Both the position numbers and the translations under genes were made by a program. Shown here piece after piece: positions 43,603-51,997 of a stretch of DNA of 64,000 nucleotides (within the stretch, counting starts at the first letter, position 1; the number at the start of each line of letters is the position of its first letter). This DNA comes from a bacterium (GTDB taxonomy: Bacteria; Bdellovibrionota; UBA2428). The stretch is taken from contig JAACVK010000021.1 of assembly GCA_009991595.1 (NCBI GenBank), positions 78,254 through 142,253 of the forward strand. The letters are read 5' to 3'. Under the pieces are notes generated by a model. That model saw only the letters and a list, made by a program, of their open reading frames with translations. It was not told the origin of the DNA and ran no database searches.

Positions 43603-45201
43603 GTGAGAAGAATTTACTTATTGGTAGCTGCCAGCATCTTTGGAACCTCGGCTTATGCTCAGAACTCTGTATTGGGACACGCCGAGAATGCTAACTTTGG
43701 TAACGTCAACAACTCTAGTTCTGCTGAAGCAGATTTGGCCAAAAGACAAGCCGCCCTTCAATACACTCAACAAATCAACGATATTAATAGTGGCTTCAAC
43801 AACCAGATCGGGAGCCTGCAAACCCAGCTAGCTCAACAGCAAGTTCAAAAGAACCAGTGTGAAATCGATTATGCACAAGCCATTGGCGACGCCGAATCAA
43901 ATGCGCAAGATCAAAAGTCAGGTGCTTTGAACGGACTCATGCAACAAGCCATGGGACCAACGGTTCAAGCATTGGGCGGCCTTCTTAACAAAGAAGACGA
44001 AAAACAAAAAGAGAACTTTGACATACAAGTTCAAAGCTTCAACTCACAAGTCGACTCTACATTTAGAGAATTTCAACTAGGTGGATCTGCCGCCTTTCAC
44101 CACCCACCCTCTGGACTAAATGCAAACAACTACAATCAATTCAGAACAGCTTGTTCAAACCTACAATTATCAGAAACTGACCCACGAAGAGGCGATATTA
44201 AAAAGGGACAGTGCGATCAAGCTGTCGCCAATCTTGAAAGCCAAAAGCTTGCACTCAACAACTTGGCTACTCAATTCAACGTGGATCAAAACGCCTCTTC
44301 CGACACAGCAGGGAAACTGCTTCAAGCAGCTATCCCAATCGGACTTGGTTTATACGGATACAACACAACTAAAAAAGGTGCCGAACAAGGTTTAGAAAGC
44401 ACCAAGGAGGCCGCCGAATCTGCACGACAACAATGTAATGCCAACGCAGACATTGCCGTCAACGAAACGAAACGACAACTCTCTAGTTTAGAGGGGCAGA
44501 AGCAAGAAGCCTTGAAGGCAGCCTTAGCTTCAGCAAACCTTGCAAACGACGCTCTTAAAGCAGAGCTTGCTCAACAAGCACTCGAAGCAACTTACGGACC
44601 TGACCCACAAGGCATAGTAGTAGATCCGTCCACACTTCCTAACAGCGATGGAGGGCTCAATGCTGCTCTTGCGGTTGGCCCAACTGTGGGAGACCCGGAA
44701 CTTCCAGGCAATGGATCAAACGGCCCACTGGGCTTTGCACAAAACTCTAACTCTGACGACAAAGCTGGCGCTGCAGGCGGCGGCGGTGGTGGCGGCGGTG
44801 GCGCCGGCGGCGGTGGTGGATCACCATGGACCTTCGGCTCTTCTTACGCAGGCTTTCCCGGTGGCGGTGGACTTCCAGAGCAACCAGACAAAGGAAAATT
44901 TAGCGGCACCGGTGGCGGTGGATTCGGTGGCGGCGGATTTGGTGGCTTTGACAGCGCCCAAGATGCTTTCAACAGCTTTGCTCAATGGGGCCAAGATTCT
45001 GGTCAAGGTAGAAGTCTTGCCGCAAGTGGTGATGGCGGAATGCTCGTCTTACTACAACGCGCTCGACTTAGGCTTTCAGCCCACGCTGCAGAGCTTTTAA
45101 CGGATAACAACGCTCCCTTGTTGAGCCGTAGTGAAAAACAAGAAAAGGGTGATGCCAATCCAAAGTCAGCTCAAAGAGCAACGGCTTCTCGCCTACGCTA
45201 A
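43603..45201 (+). CDS. Secreted Gln/Asn- and Gly-rich coiled-coil protein
   Basis: 532 residues from GTG 43603. Signal peptide RRIYLLVAASIFGTSAYAQ. Residues about 40-150 are Gln/Asn-rich coiled coil (QQQVQKNQCEIDYAQAIGDA), 150-340 helical with paired Cys, then a near-homopolymeric Gly stretch (about 390-450), and a final Arg/Ala-rich segment. The design (coil, then Gly-rich) fits a surface or matrix protein; no enzymatic motif. A hydrophobic patch AAIPIGLGLYGY near 245 might contact membrane. The 3' end overlaps the convergent MaoC-like gene by 4 nt. Confidence 0.65.
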   Translation: MRRIYLLVAASIFGTSAYAQNSVLGHAENANFGNVNNSSSAEADLAKRQAALQYTQQINDINSGFNNQIGSLQTQLAQQQVQKNQCEIDYAQAIGDAESNAQDQKSGALNGLMQQAMGPTVQALGGLLNKEDEKQKENFDIQVQSFNSQVDSTFREFQLGGSAAFHHPPSGLNANNYNQFRTACSNLQLSETDPRRGDIKKGQCDQAVANLESQKLALNNLATQFNVDQNASSDTAGKLLQAAIPIGLGLYGYNTTKKGAEQGLESTKEAAESARQQCNANADIAVNETKRQLSSLEGQKQEALKAALASANLANDALKAELAQQALEATYGPDPQGIVVDPSTLPNSDGGLNAALAVGPTVGDPELPGNGSNGPLGFAQNSNSDDKAGAAGGGGGGGGGAGGGGGSPWTFGSSYAGFPGGGGLPEQPDKGKFSGTGGGGFGGGGFGGFDSAQDAFNSFAQWGQDSGQGRSLAASGDGGMLVLLQRARLRLSAHAAELLTDNNAPLLSRSEKQEKGDANPKSAQRATASRLR

Positions 45202-45596
45202 GGGTTTCTTCTTATAAAGACCGCTTGGAAGATACAATTTGCCTCGCCATCCTTATTCAGCAAAAACACCTTGTTACGAGCAGAGGGATCGCTTAGTTCC
45301 TTTGATTCATCCAGCTCAACTTCAACTCGAAAAGAGTCATTAACAAAAGTCATTCCAGAAAACTTTGAACTTAGTTCCTTGATCCTAAAGTCTGGTGACT
45401 TTTCTAAAAGAAAATCATCAATGGCTTTATACACAATACAATACAAAAACATTCCGTGAACAATCAACCCGGGAAGACCTCGTCCATCGGCGACTTTTTC
45501 ATCAAAATGTATAGGGTTATGATCCCCTGATATCCAGCCATATTGCATAAGTTCTGCACGACTTAATCCGCTACTTTCAAACAGACGAACTCTCAC
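45198..45596 (-). CDS. MaoC-like hot-dog dehydratase subunit (HadB-like)
   Basis: 132 residues with the catalytic hydratase-2 motif SGDHNPIHFDE near 23-33 and GLPGLIVHGMF near 39-49. MaoC/hydratase-2 enzymes hydrate or dehydrate enoyl/3-hydroxyacyl thioesters; Asp and His in the motif are the active pair. It is a single hot-dog subunit and overlaps the preceding FAS1-like gene by 4 nt (GTGA), suggesting a two-subunit enzyme like mycobacterial HadA/HadB. Substrate (CoA or ACP) unknown. Confidence 0.82.
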   Translation of the reverse strand: MRVRLFESSGLSRAELMQYGWISGDHNPIHFDEKVADGRGLPGLIVHGMFLYCIVYKAIDDFLLEKSPDFRIKELSSKFSGMTFVNDSFRVEVELDESKELSDPSARNKVFLLNKDGEANCIFQAVFIRRNP

Positions 45597-46021
45597 GACA
45601 AAGCCTCACGAACAAAAATCGTCCCACTGGTCCGAGCAATCAATTCTTCGTTACGAAAATACTCCGTTGTGATCTCGAGAGTCACAAAAGGGTTTGCCGA
45701 ATTGAGCTTGGTTCTAACCTTTGTTACGGCCGGTCGAGTGACAATTTCATCACCCACAAAAATGGTTTTCATAAAATCAAAGGTCTGCGTGGTATGAAGA
45801 AGGCGATCTAAATCAATATCCAAAACTTCAAATATTTTAAAATCCGCCTCTCTCAAACAGGCTATGAAAATGTCGGGCACAGTATCATCGTGCACTTTTT
45901 CTTCAGAATAGCCCATCAGGCTTTTAAATTGCCTCACCCAAAGAGAGCTCACTTTAAATTTAAACTCTGGGTATCGACGCGAGCAGAGTTCCGGGGTTAA
46001 ACAAGATAGTGGTGCGCTCAT
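45593..46021 (-). CDS. MaoC N-terminal/FAS1-like dehydratase subunit (HadA-like)
   Basis: 142 residues resembling the FAS1-like dehydratase half (PEFKFKVSSLWVRQFKSLMG ... DLDRLLHTTQTFDFMKTIFV ... GDEIVTR). This half lacks the D/H catalytic motif and serves to bind the acyl chain in partner enzymes. The start ATG 46021 overlaps the divergent outer-membrane protein gene by 13 nt, so the two 5' ends share bases, unless one start lies further in. Operon of two with the MaoC subunit. Confidence 0.78.
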   Translation of the reverse strand: MSAPLSCLTPELCSRRYPEFKFKVSSLWVRQFKSLMGYSEEKVHDDTVPDIFIACLREADFKIFEVLDIDLDRLLHTTQTFDFMKTIFVGDEIVTRPAVTKVRTKLNSANPFVTLEITTEYFRNEELIARTSGTIFVREALS

Positions 46022-46917
46022 ATTGGAAACTTTTTTTTAGGTTATTTTTGCTGTTTTTACCAGTTCAGACCTGGGCAGAATTGCAGCCCGTCTACAGCCC
46101 GCATGGCACCGAGCTCATTTACCCAGGAATACTCCAGAACACCACCACCTTGGGGCACTACGGCGTCGCACTAAACGGCAGAATCGGCACACAGCGCAAT
46201 GATTCATCTGCCTTCGCCCTAGCCGGGTCTTTTCCGCTCAGTTTTCGATTTAAAGAAGATGATCGTAACTCTGGATGGGCTTTCGGTTTTGCAGCAGGCA
46301 TCTCGGAATATGTATACGAACCACAGCTTTTACTTTCTCCAGGACTCTATTTCTGGGAATTTATGATTGGAAGAGGCTCTAACCACTCCGATCGCAACAT
46401 TCGCACTGGATTACTAGGCTTCTTTGAAGTCACAATAAAAGACGAGCGCCCCAACACCAAAGGAGACCAAGCTAAAGTTCTCTCCGATCACAACCGCATT
46501 GTTGAGGAACATCGATACAGCTTGAACTTTAGAATGGGAACAAGCTTCAGCCCTCTTGGTGATGGCCTCGTTCGGCAAAAAGCTGGAAGATTCTCTAGTA
46601 GTCTTTTTTTCAATGCTTCTCTACCTCTTCAAAACGATGAACTAAGGGGATCTATTCACTACCAAGGCCTATTCAAAACCTGGCGCAACCTTATAACAAT
46701 CTTTGATCTAGGAGTTTTTGGATCTTATTCAACAAACAGAACCCTAGATGAAGCAGACGATTTAAAGTCCCTCATATTTTGGGGTCCACGTTTGGAATAT
46801 CGCTTTAGCAGACAATCTTTTTCACTCGGAGCTCAGTGGAAACACTTTCAGGGAGCTCGTGAACATCACTTCAAAGCTTTCCCCTCCATCAACAGCGTCT
46901 ACCAGCTCGCCTTTTAG
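46009..46917 (+). CDS. Putative outer-membrane beta-barrel protein
   Basis: 302 residues from GTG 46009 (GTG 46012 equally possible). Signal peptide with FFRLFLLFLPVQTWAE. The mature chain alternates polar and hydrophobic residues, rich in aromatic girdle positions (GWAFGFAAGISEYVYEP, LGVFGSYST), and ends in VYQLAF with the terminal Phe recognised by BAM. About 12 strands can be drawn. No close family recognised. Palindrome copy 2 begins 4 nt after the stop. Confidence 0.6.
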   Translation: MVRSYWKLFFRLFLLFLPVQTWAELQPVYSPHGTELIYPGILQNTTTLGHYGVALNGRIGTQRNDSSAFALAGSFPLSFRFKEDDRNSGWAFGFAAGISEYVYEPQLLLSPGLYFWEFMIGRGSNHSDRNIRTGLLGFFEVTIKDERPNTKGDQAKVLSDHNRIVEEHRYSLNFRMGTSFSPLGDGLVRQKAGRFSSSLFFNASLPLQNDELRGSIHYQGLFKTWRNLITIFDLGVFGSYSTNRTLDEADDLKSLIFWGPRLEYRFSRQSFSLGAQWKHFQGAREHHFKAFPSINSVYQLAF

Positions 46918-46921
46918 CTAA

Positions 46922-47016
46922 GGCGCCTAGCGACTTTTTCCATACCCCCTGCTACCTTTTTCCGTAATACTTTTGGAAAAAGGTAGCAGGGGGTATGGAA
47001 AAAGTCGCTAGGCACC
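46922..47016. repeat. 42-bp-arm palindrome, copy 2
   Basis: Arms 46922-46963 and 46975-47016 match at 41 of 42 pairs, 11-nt loop. The arm is identical to copy 1 except for one C-to-T in the C-rich block, matched by G-to-A in the right arm, so the pairing is kept. It fills the gap between two convergent genes, and its last base is the first base of the stop codon of the FHA gene, so it can serve as a two-way terminator. Confidence 0.88.
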
Positions 47017-48518
47017 TACAAACCAACATTCAAAGGGTTAAATGGTTTCAATTGCAATTCGGCCGGATAATTCAATTCTTTTTGACGATTAACAATCCTT
47101 TGATCCAACTTTCTGCGCATCGAGATAAGATCAACTAAAACTTGATCTTTGGTAGCCTGTGGAGAATAAATAAGAGCATTGATCTTGGCTTTTTCAGAAG
47201 ACAAGCCCGTTGCATCCAGAGCATTGGTAAAAAAAGTAACAGCTTCAGATCCTAGCCCCTCTACGCGAATAATCCGAATCAACCCATCTAAAGATAACAA
47301 TAAACTCAACCTAAGAGAAACTTCAGCCAACAAGGCTGGCTTAACTTCATCAAAACTCTCAATGCTGGCTGCCAAAAACAAAACTAAGCACATTCTCTTC
47401 TGTTCCCAGCTTTGATTTTTTTCTTTTGCACATTCGGTATAAATTCGAGCAAACCTTAAATTCAGAAGCCTTAGGTATAAATAGCTAGACCCCTGAAGTT
47501 TAGTTGCAATATCATAGTAAGCTCGACTTTTAGACTCTCCACCCAAATTCTCTTTCTCTAATTCAATCAGAGCGGTTATTGAGTCATACTTTTCCAATGA
47601 ATGTTGATAACGAGCAACCCTCATCACAGGATAAAACAACGCAGATAAAATGAGGAGCATTCCCAAGGGTTTGGACCAAATCGATTTAATTTTAAAGCGC
47701 CAATCCCCGAGGCGTTTCTCTAGACCTTCAAAAGAAAGTTTATAATTCAAAAAGAAAGCGCCCAGAACAACTAGTAAAAAGTAATACCAACGTGTTTTTA
47801 GGATCAATACAAATAAAAGGAAGTAATCTAAAGCCCCACCCAATTTAAGCAACTCGGCATCGGCCTCAAGTATGGGAGCAAGAGAAGAACGGCTCCAAAA
47901 ATTAAGTATGAAAAATGAGAAAAGCAAACTCAGAAGCAAACTTCCTAGCGAAGAAACTCCAACGAAGTGTGTTTCGACTTTTTGCTCAGATTGTTTTTCT
48001 TCGGACTCGGGCTGCTTTTCTTTATTAAGCTTGGCCTCAATTTTGGATCGTTCAACACCGGAATCGGCCTGCTTAAGCGTGCTCTTAGTTTTTAACGAAG
48101 CTTCCTCTTTGGATTTGCTTGGAAGCCCCTCGAGCATGGTTCTCTCTAAGAGCCTAGTTGCACCCTCATCCTCATCTACAAACGCAGTGTGCTCTTCATC
48201 AAAGCCCTGTAACCCCCAAGCCAAAACCAAGGGAACATCAGCCAACAAAAGACTTAATTCTGTGGGGGAAGGAGGAAAAACCTTCTTCTCAAATGGAGCT
48301 TTTTCTACAAATGTTTTCGTTCCATGAGTCGACTTTAAGTCCCGGACGCTGACCTTGCGCCCATCCCAAGACACTTCAAGATGTTTTTTGCTCACAGAGC
48401 GGCTCTCTAAAACGATGTCACAATCTTCACTTCGACCCAAGACAATCTTAGTCGCCCCACGAAGTTCAAGACGAAGGTCTCGCTGACCGATTCGAACTGT
48501 TAAATAAAGAACCCCCAC
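47016..48518 (-). CDS. FHA-domain membrane protein
   Basis: 500 residues from GTG 48518. An N-terminal FHA domain (about 10-90: KIVLGRSEDCDIVLESRSVS, KSTHGTKTFV) binds phosphothreonine peptides. A charged Lys/Glu-rich linker (about 110-185) follows, then hydrophobic segments (about 190-215, 230-260, 282-300) and a C-terminal helical, TPR-like cytoplasmic part. The FHA Gly-Arg and Ser-x-x-His motifs are present. In signalling terms it is a receptor for a Ser/Thr kinase pathway with a membrane anchor; kinase and target are not in the window. Convergent with the barrel gene across the palindrome. Confidence 0.72.
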   Translation of the reverse strand: MGVLYLTVRIGQRDLRLELRGATKIVLGRSEDCDIVLESRSVSKKHLEVSWDGRKVSVRDLKSTHGTKTFVEKAPFEKKVFPPSPTELSLLLADVPLVLAWGLQGFDEEHTAFVDEDEGATRLLERTMLEGLPSKSKEEASLKTKSTLKQADSGVERSKIEAKLNKEKQPESEEKQSEQKVETHFVGVSSLGSLLLSLLFSFFILNFWSRSSLAPILEADAELLKLGGALDYFLLFVLILKTRWYYFLLVVLGAFFLNYKLSFEGLEKRLGDWRFKIKSIWSKPLGMLLILSALFYPVMRVARYQHSLEKYDSITALIELEKENLGGESKSRAYYDIATKLQGSSYLYLRLLNLRFARIYTECAKEKNQSWEQKRMCLVLFLAASIESFDEVKPALLAEVSLRLSLLLSLDGLIRIIRVEGLGSEAVTFFTNALDATGLSSEKAKINALIYSPQATKDQVLVDLISMRRKLDQRIVNRQKELNYPAELQLKPFNPLNVGL

Positions 48519-48574
48519 GCACTCAGTTTAACATAAAAAGAAAAAAGGTCTCTCAGCCCCAAGAAAAAGAGCCT

Positions 48575-48604
48575 TTGAGTCTCATGGCGAGCCCTATCCT
48601 ATAA
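48575..48604 (+). promoter_or_regulatory. Promoter before structured element
   Basis: TTGAGT (48575-48580), 18-bp spacer, CTATAA (48599-48604); transcription start near 48611, three bases before the outer stem of the element at 48614. Confidence 0.45.
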
Positions 48605-48610
48605 AAGGAG

Positions 48611-48695
48611 TGGATTTTCGTCAGGACGAGGAGCAAGCAGCGACGTGTATTGAAAAATACACGAGCGCCCGAGCGACAAAGATCCTGGCGGAAAT
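48611..48695 (+). ncRNA. Structured RNA candidate with GAAA tetraloop
   Basis: Outer stem ATTTTCGTCAGGA (48614-48626) pairs with TCCTGGCGGAAAT (48683-48695), 13 pairs including two U-G wobbles that only work on plus-strand RNA. The inner hairpin CGTGTATT-GAAA-AATACACG (48644-48663) has a GNRA tetraloop. It lies in the 248-bp gap between fusA and the FHA gene, both on the opposite strand. An open 49-codon frame (GTG 48610 to TAA 48757-48759) also runs through it, so a small protein cannot be excluded. Confidence 0.45.
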
Positions 48696-48747
48696 AGGCC
48701 TTTGGGTTTCATATCCATGCGAGCATAGCTCTTACGGCACTCAACCT

Positions 48748-48770
48748 GTAAACACCTAAACGGTGTTTAC
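48748..48770. terminator. Hairpin at fusA 3' end
   Basis: GTAAACACC (48748-48756) pairs with GGTGTTTAC (48762-48770), 5-nt loop. It overlaps the fusA stop codon (48767-48769). No T-run follows, so it is a weak terminator or stability hairpin. Confidence 0.45.
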
Positions 48771-50881
48771 TTACTCTCTTCGAGGCGTTTCTTTTGATAG
48801 GCCTTAACCATTTCGTCCTGAACGTTGCGAGGAACAGCAGCGTAACGAGCAAATTCCATACTGAATTCACCTTTACCCTGAGTTGCCGAACGCAAGTCAG
48901 TTGAATAACCAAACATTTCACTAAATGGAACTTCAGCTACACCTGTGAAATATTTATCTTCAGTGCCTGACTCCATGATCATTCCACGACGTTGGTTAAG
49001 CTGACCAATCACAGAACCTTGAAACTCTTCAGGGGCAGAAACTTCCACCTTCATGATAGGCTCCAAGATGGTTGGCTGTGCTTTACCATAAGATTCTCGA
49101 ACAGCAGCCATAGCCGCTAATCTAAAGGCCATTTCCGAAGAATCCACTGGGTGGTAAGAACCATCCGTGATTGTAAACTGAACGTTCACGACAGGAGCAC
49201 CAATGAGCAAACCTTTTGTAAGCTGCTCTTTGAATCCCTTATCAACTGCTGGGATGTATTCTCTCGGAATAGATCCACCGACAATTTTATTGTCGAAAAT
49301 ATAGGTTTCATTGCTATCAGCTGGAATTGGTTCCATATAACCAACCACTTTCGCAAATTGTCCGGCACCACCTGTTTGCTTCTTGTGGGTGTAATCCAAT
49401 TCAGCACGGGCCTGAATCGTTTCCCTGTAAGCCACCTGAGGCTTACCAACTTCGACCTCAACACCAAATTCGCGAGCCATACGCTCGACGTAAATCTCAA
49501 GGTGAAGCTCACCCATTCCAGAAATCAACGTATCGCTTGTTTCCTCGTCTCGAGAAACTCGGAAAGTCGGATCTTCTTTGGAAAAGCGGTTCAATGCTTT
49601 TGAGAAGTTCACTTGGTTGTCACGGTTCTTAGGCTGAATTGCCAAAGAAATAACCGCTTCAGGCACGTGCATGGAGGTCATCGTGTAATCCACTTTACCG
49701 TCGGTAAAAGTATCACCAGAAGCACACTCCACACCGAACAAGGCTACGATGTCACCAGCGCGAGCTGATTCGACATCATGCATTTCATCTGCGTGCATTC
49801 GAACAATTCTTGGAACCTTAATCTTTTTGTTACCAGCATTAATATTGAAAATGAACTCGCCCTTGGCAAGAGTCCCTTGATAGACGCGCATAAAGGTCAA
49901 CTGACCATAACGACCATCCTCAAGCTTAAAGGCCAAACCAACGAAAGGCTTAGAAGCATCAGATTCAACAATGACTTCTTTTTCTTCGTTCTTTTGATCA
50001 AGCGCCTTGTTTTCAACTTCATCAGGGCTTGGAAGATAACGACAAACAGCATCCAACAAAGGCTGAACGCCTTTGTTTTTAAAGGCCGTCCCCACAAACA
50101 CAGGAGTAAAGTTTAAAGATAAAGTCGCTGTTCGAATCGCATTTTTTAGCTCTTCTTCGCCCACTTCTTCTTCGTTCAAATACTTTTCAGCTACAACGTC
50201 ATCAAAATCACCTAGTGCAGCAATCAAATCTTGGCGCGCAGCCTTACACTTGTCCACCAACTCAGCTGGGCAGTCTTCGTAACGAATAATTTCGCCATGC
50301 TCGCCATCAAAATACATGGCCTTCATAGTAACCAAATCAACCATTCCCAAGAATTTGTCTTCTGCACCGATTGGATAGTTCACCATCCAAGCATTGTGAT
50401 TAAGTTTTTCACGAAGCATATCAACCACGCGGAAAGGGTTAGCTCCTGCGCGATCCATTTTATTAATAAAGGCCAAACGAGGAACACCATATCGTTTCAT
50501 TTGACGATCTACAGTGATCGACTGAGATTGAACACCTGCAACCGAACACAAGACAAGAACAGCTCCATCAAGAACTCGCAATGCGCGCTCTACTTCGACC
50601 GTAAAATCCACGTGGCCCGGGGTGTCGATCAAGTTGATCGCATAATCCTTCCAGGTCAAATAAGTCGCAGCCGACTGAATCGTAATACCTTTTTCTTTTT
50701 CCAGCTCCATGAAGTCCATGGTGGCGCCAACGCCAGATTTTCCGCGAACCTCTTCAATTTTGTGAATTTTCCCACCATAAAAGAGAACTCGCTCAGACAA
50801 AGTTGTCTTACCCGAGTCAATATGCGCGGAAATACCAATATTACGAACGTGTTTGATGTCTGTTTCTTTTTCTTTGGCCAT
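48767..50881 (-). CDS. fusA: Elongation factor G, mtEFG1/spdEFG1-like
   Basis: 704 residues. Translational GTPase that moves tRNA and mRNA through the ribosome. G1 is [17 protein letters not shown] (residues 19-35), switch region [17 protein letters not shown] then [16 protein letters not shown]3 DTPGH, G4 [13 protein letters not shown] rather than AHIDAGKTT, and the RGKxGVGAxMD stretch, are marks of the mitochondrial EFG1 / spirochaete-planctomycete-delta (spd) EFG1 subfamily, which keeps translocation and often has a separate EFG2 for recycling. No rpsL, rpsG or tuf genes adjoin it, unlike the classical str operon. Confidence 0.95.
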   Translation of the reverse strand: MAKEKETDIKHVRNIGISAHIDSGKTTLSERVLFYGGKIHKIEEVRGKSGVGATMDFMELEKEKGITIQSAATYLTWKDYAINLIDTPGHVDFTVEVERALRVLDGAVLVLCSVAGVQSQSITVDRQMKRYGVPRLAFINKMDRAGANPFRVVDMLREKLNHNAWMVNYPIGAEDKFLGMVDLVTMKAMYFDGEHGEIIRYEDCPAELVDKCKAARQDLIAALGDFDDVVAEKYLNEEEVGEEELKNAIRTATLSLNFTPVFVGTAFKNKGVQPLLDAVCRYLPSPDEVENKALDQKNEEKEVIVESDASKPFVGLAFKLEDGRYGQLTFMRVYQGTLAKGEFIFNINAGNKKIKVPRIVRMHADEMHDVESARAGDIVALFGVECASGDTFTDGKVDYTMTSMHVPEAVISLAIQPKNRDNQVNFSKALNRFSKEDPTFRVSRDEETSDTLISGMGELHLEIYVERMAREFGVEVEVGKPQVAYRETIQARAELDYTHKKQTGGAGQFAKVVGYMEPIPADSNETYIFDNKIVGGSIPREYIPAVDKGFKEQLTKGLLIGAPVVNVQFTITDGSYHPVDSSEMAFRLAAMAAVRESYGKAQPTILEPIMKVEVSAPEEFQGSVIGQLNQRRGMIMESGTEDKYFTGVAEVPFSEMFGYSTDLRSATQGKGEFSMEFARYAAVPRNVQDEMVKAYQKKRLEESK

Positions 50882-50955
50882 AAGTCGTAGTTAATTAGCC
50901 GAAAGATAGAGCTTATTCAAAGCCTTAATCAGAGAATAAACACACTATTTAAGGC

Positions 50956-51969
50956 CTAGAGCTTCACCCCAACTGCCATACCTTCTCCGGTGGGAAGAAC
51001 AATAGAGGCCAACTCTGGATGAACGGCGAGCTGTTGCCAACAAGAAAACATTCCCGAAACCTGATCGGAATTAAAGGAGTGATCTCCATTTTCATGTTTA
51101 ATATTAGGCGCTTGCTTACCAACCTCAAAGTGATTCATGGCGCCCCAAAGATAGGAGTTATCGCAAACAATGAGCCCGCCTGAGCTCAATTTTGGCACCA
51201 ACATCTCGACGTAAGCGCCGTAAGAAGCCTTGTCGGCATCAATAAAGACAAAGTCCAAAGGCGCTGAGCCCTCTAAAAACTTGGCCAACTGCTTCCTAGC
51301 ATCCCCCTCAATAACCTCAACGCACTGGGAAAGCTCTGCTCTGCGCAAGTTCTCTCGAGCCACCTCAGCATTCTTTGGACTCTTTTCAAAGCTGTAGAGC
51401 TTACCCCCTTTTGACAAGCCACGAGCAATCCATGAGGCCGAATAGCCCCCTAGCGTCCCCACTTCAACAGCGCACTTAGAAGAAACCGATCTCGCCAATA
51501 TCTCTAACAAACGCCCCTCAAAAGGCCCGACATTAATTTTAGGAAGACCAGCCTCCTTAGAGGCCTCTACAATGGCTCTTTGAGAAGAACTTTCGTTTGA
51601 GAAATCTTTCTCTATCCTAAGATCCAGCCACGTGGATCGATAATCACTTCGACCTCCCGGCACTTCATCTAAAACCAAATCATAGCCCTTAAACTGGGGA
51701 GGACCGCAATAGGCCTCTCTCGGCACAGTAGAATTCCCGTGGGCTTTTTTCATTTGGGCAGACTCAATCCATTGATCGAATCCAGCCTTTGTTAGCCACT
51801 CTGTATAAGAAACAAACTCCGTAGAGGAGTCCTCAGCAGGTGCTCTTAAAAAACGAAAGCGCATGAATTCGGGCATCTGCCCTAAGAAAGACTCTCTCTT
51901 TCGCCAGTGTTTCTCAAAAAGGTCGGCAAATTCATTCTTGATTTGAAAGCGATTGGTTGCGATCCACAT
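50956..51969 (-). CDS. ABM-type monooxygenase fused to class I O-methyltransferase
   Basis: 337 residues in two domains. Residues 1-100 fit the antibiotic-biosynthesis-monooxygenase / IsdG-like fold (WIATNRFQIKNEFADLFEKH, QMPEFMRFRFLRAP, SYTEWLTKAGFDQWIESAQM, KKAHG). Residues about 130-337 are a SAM-dependent O-methyltransferase of the caffeoyl-CoA-OMT type (GPFEGRLLEILARS, AVEVGTLGGYSASWIARGLS, VEVIEGDARKQL, DFVFIDADKASYGAYVEMLV, IVCDNSYLWG). The Asp and Asn positions for metal and substrate are present. The fusion is unusual. Divergent from hldD, 28 nt apart. Confidence 0.8.
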   Translation of the reverse strand: MWIATNRFQIKNEFADLFEKHWRKRESFLGQMPEFMRFRFLRAPAEDSSTEFVSYTEWLTKAGFDQWIESAQMKKAHGNSTVPREAYCGPPQFKGYDLVLDEVPGGRSDYRSTWLDLRIEKDFSNESSSQRAIVEASKEAGLPKINVGPFEGRLLEILARSVSSKCAVEVGTLGGYSASWIARGLSKGGKLYSFEKSPKNAEVARENLRRAELSQCVEVIEGDARKQLAKFLEGSAPLDFVFIDADKASYGAYVEMLVPKLSSGGLIVCDNSYLWGAMNHFEVGKQAPNIKHENGDHSFNSDQVSGMFSCWQQLAVHPELASIVLPTGEGMAVGVKL

Positions 51970-51997
51970 AATAAACCTCTAAAACTATAGGTATCCT

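Noticed and set aside
44778..44960. Gly-codon repeats in the secreted protein suspected as a tandem repeat locus or CRISPR
   Set aside because: They are GGC/GGT codon runs within an open frame, without spacers or regular repeat unit.
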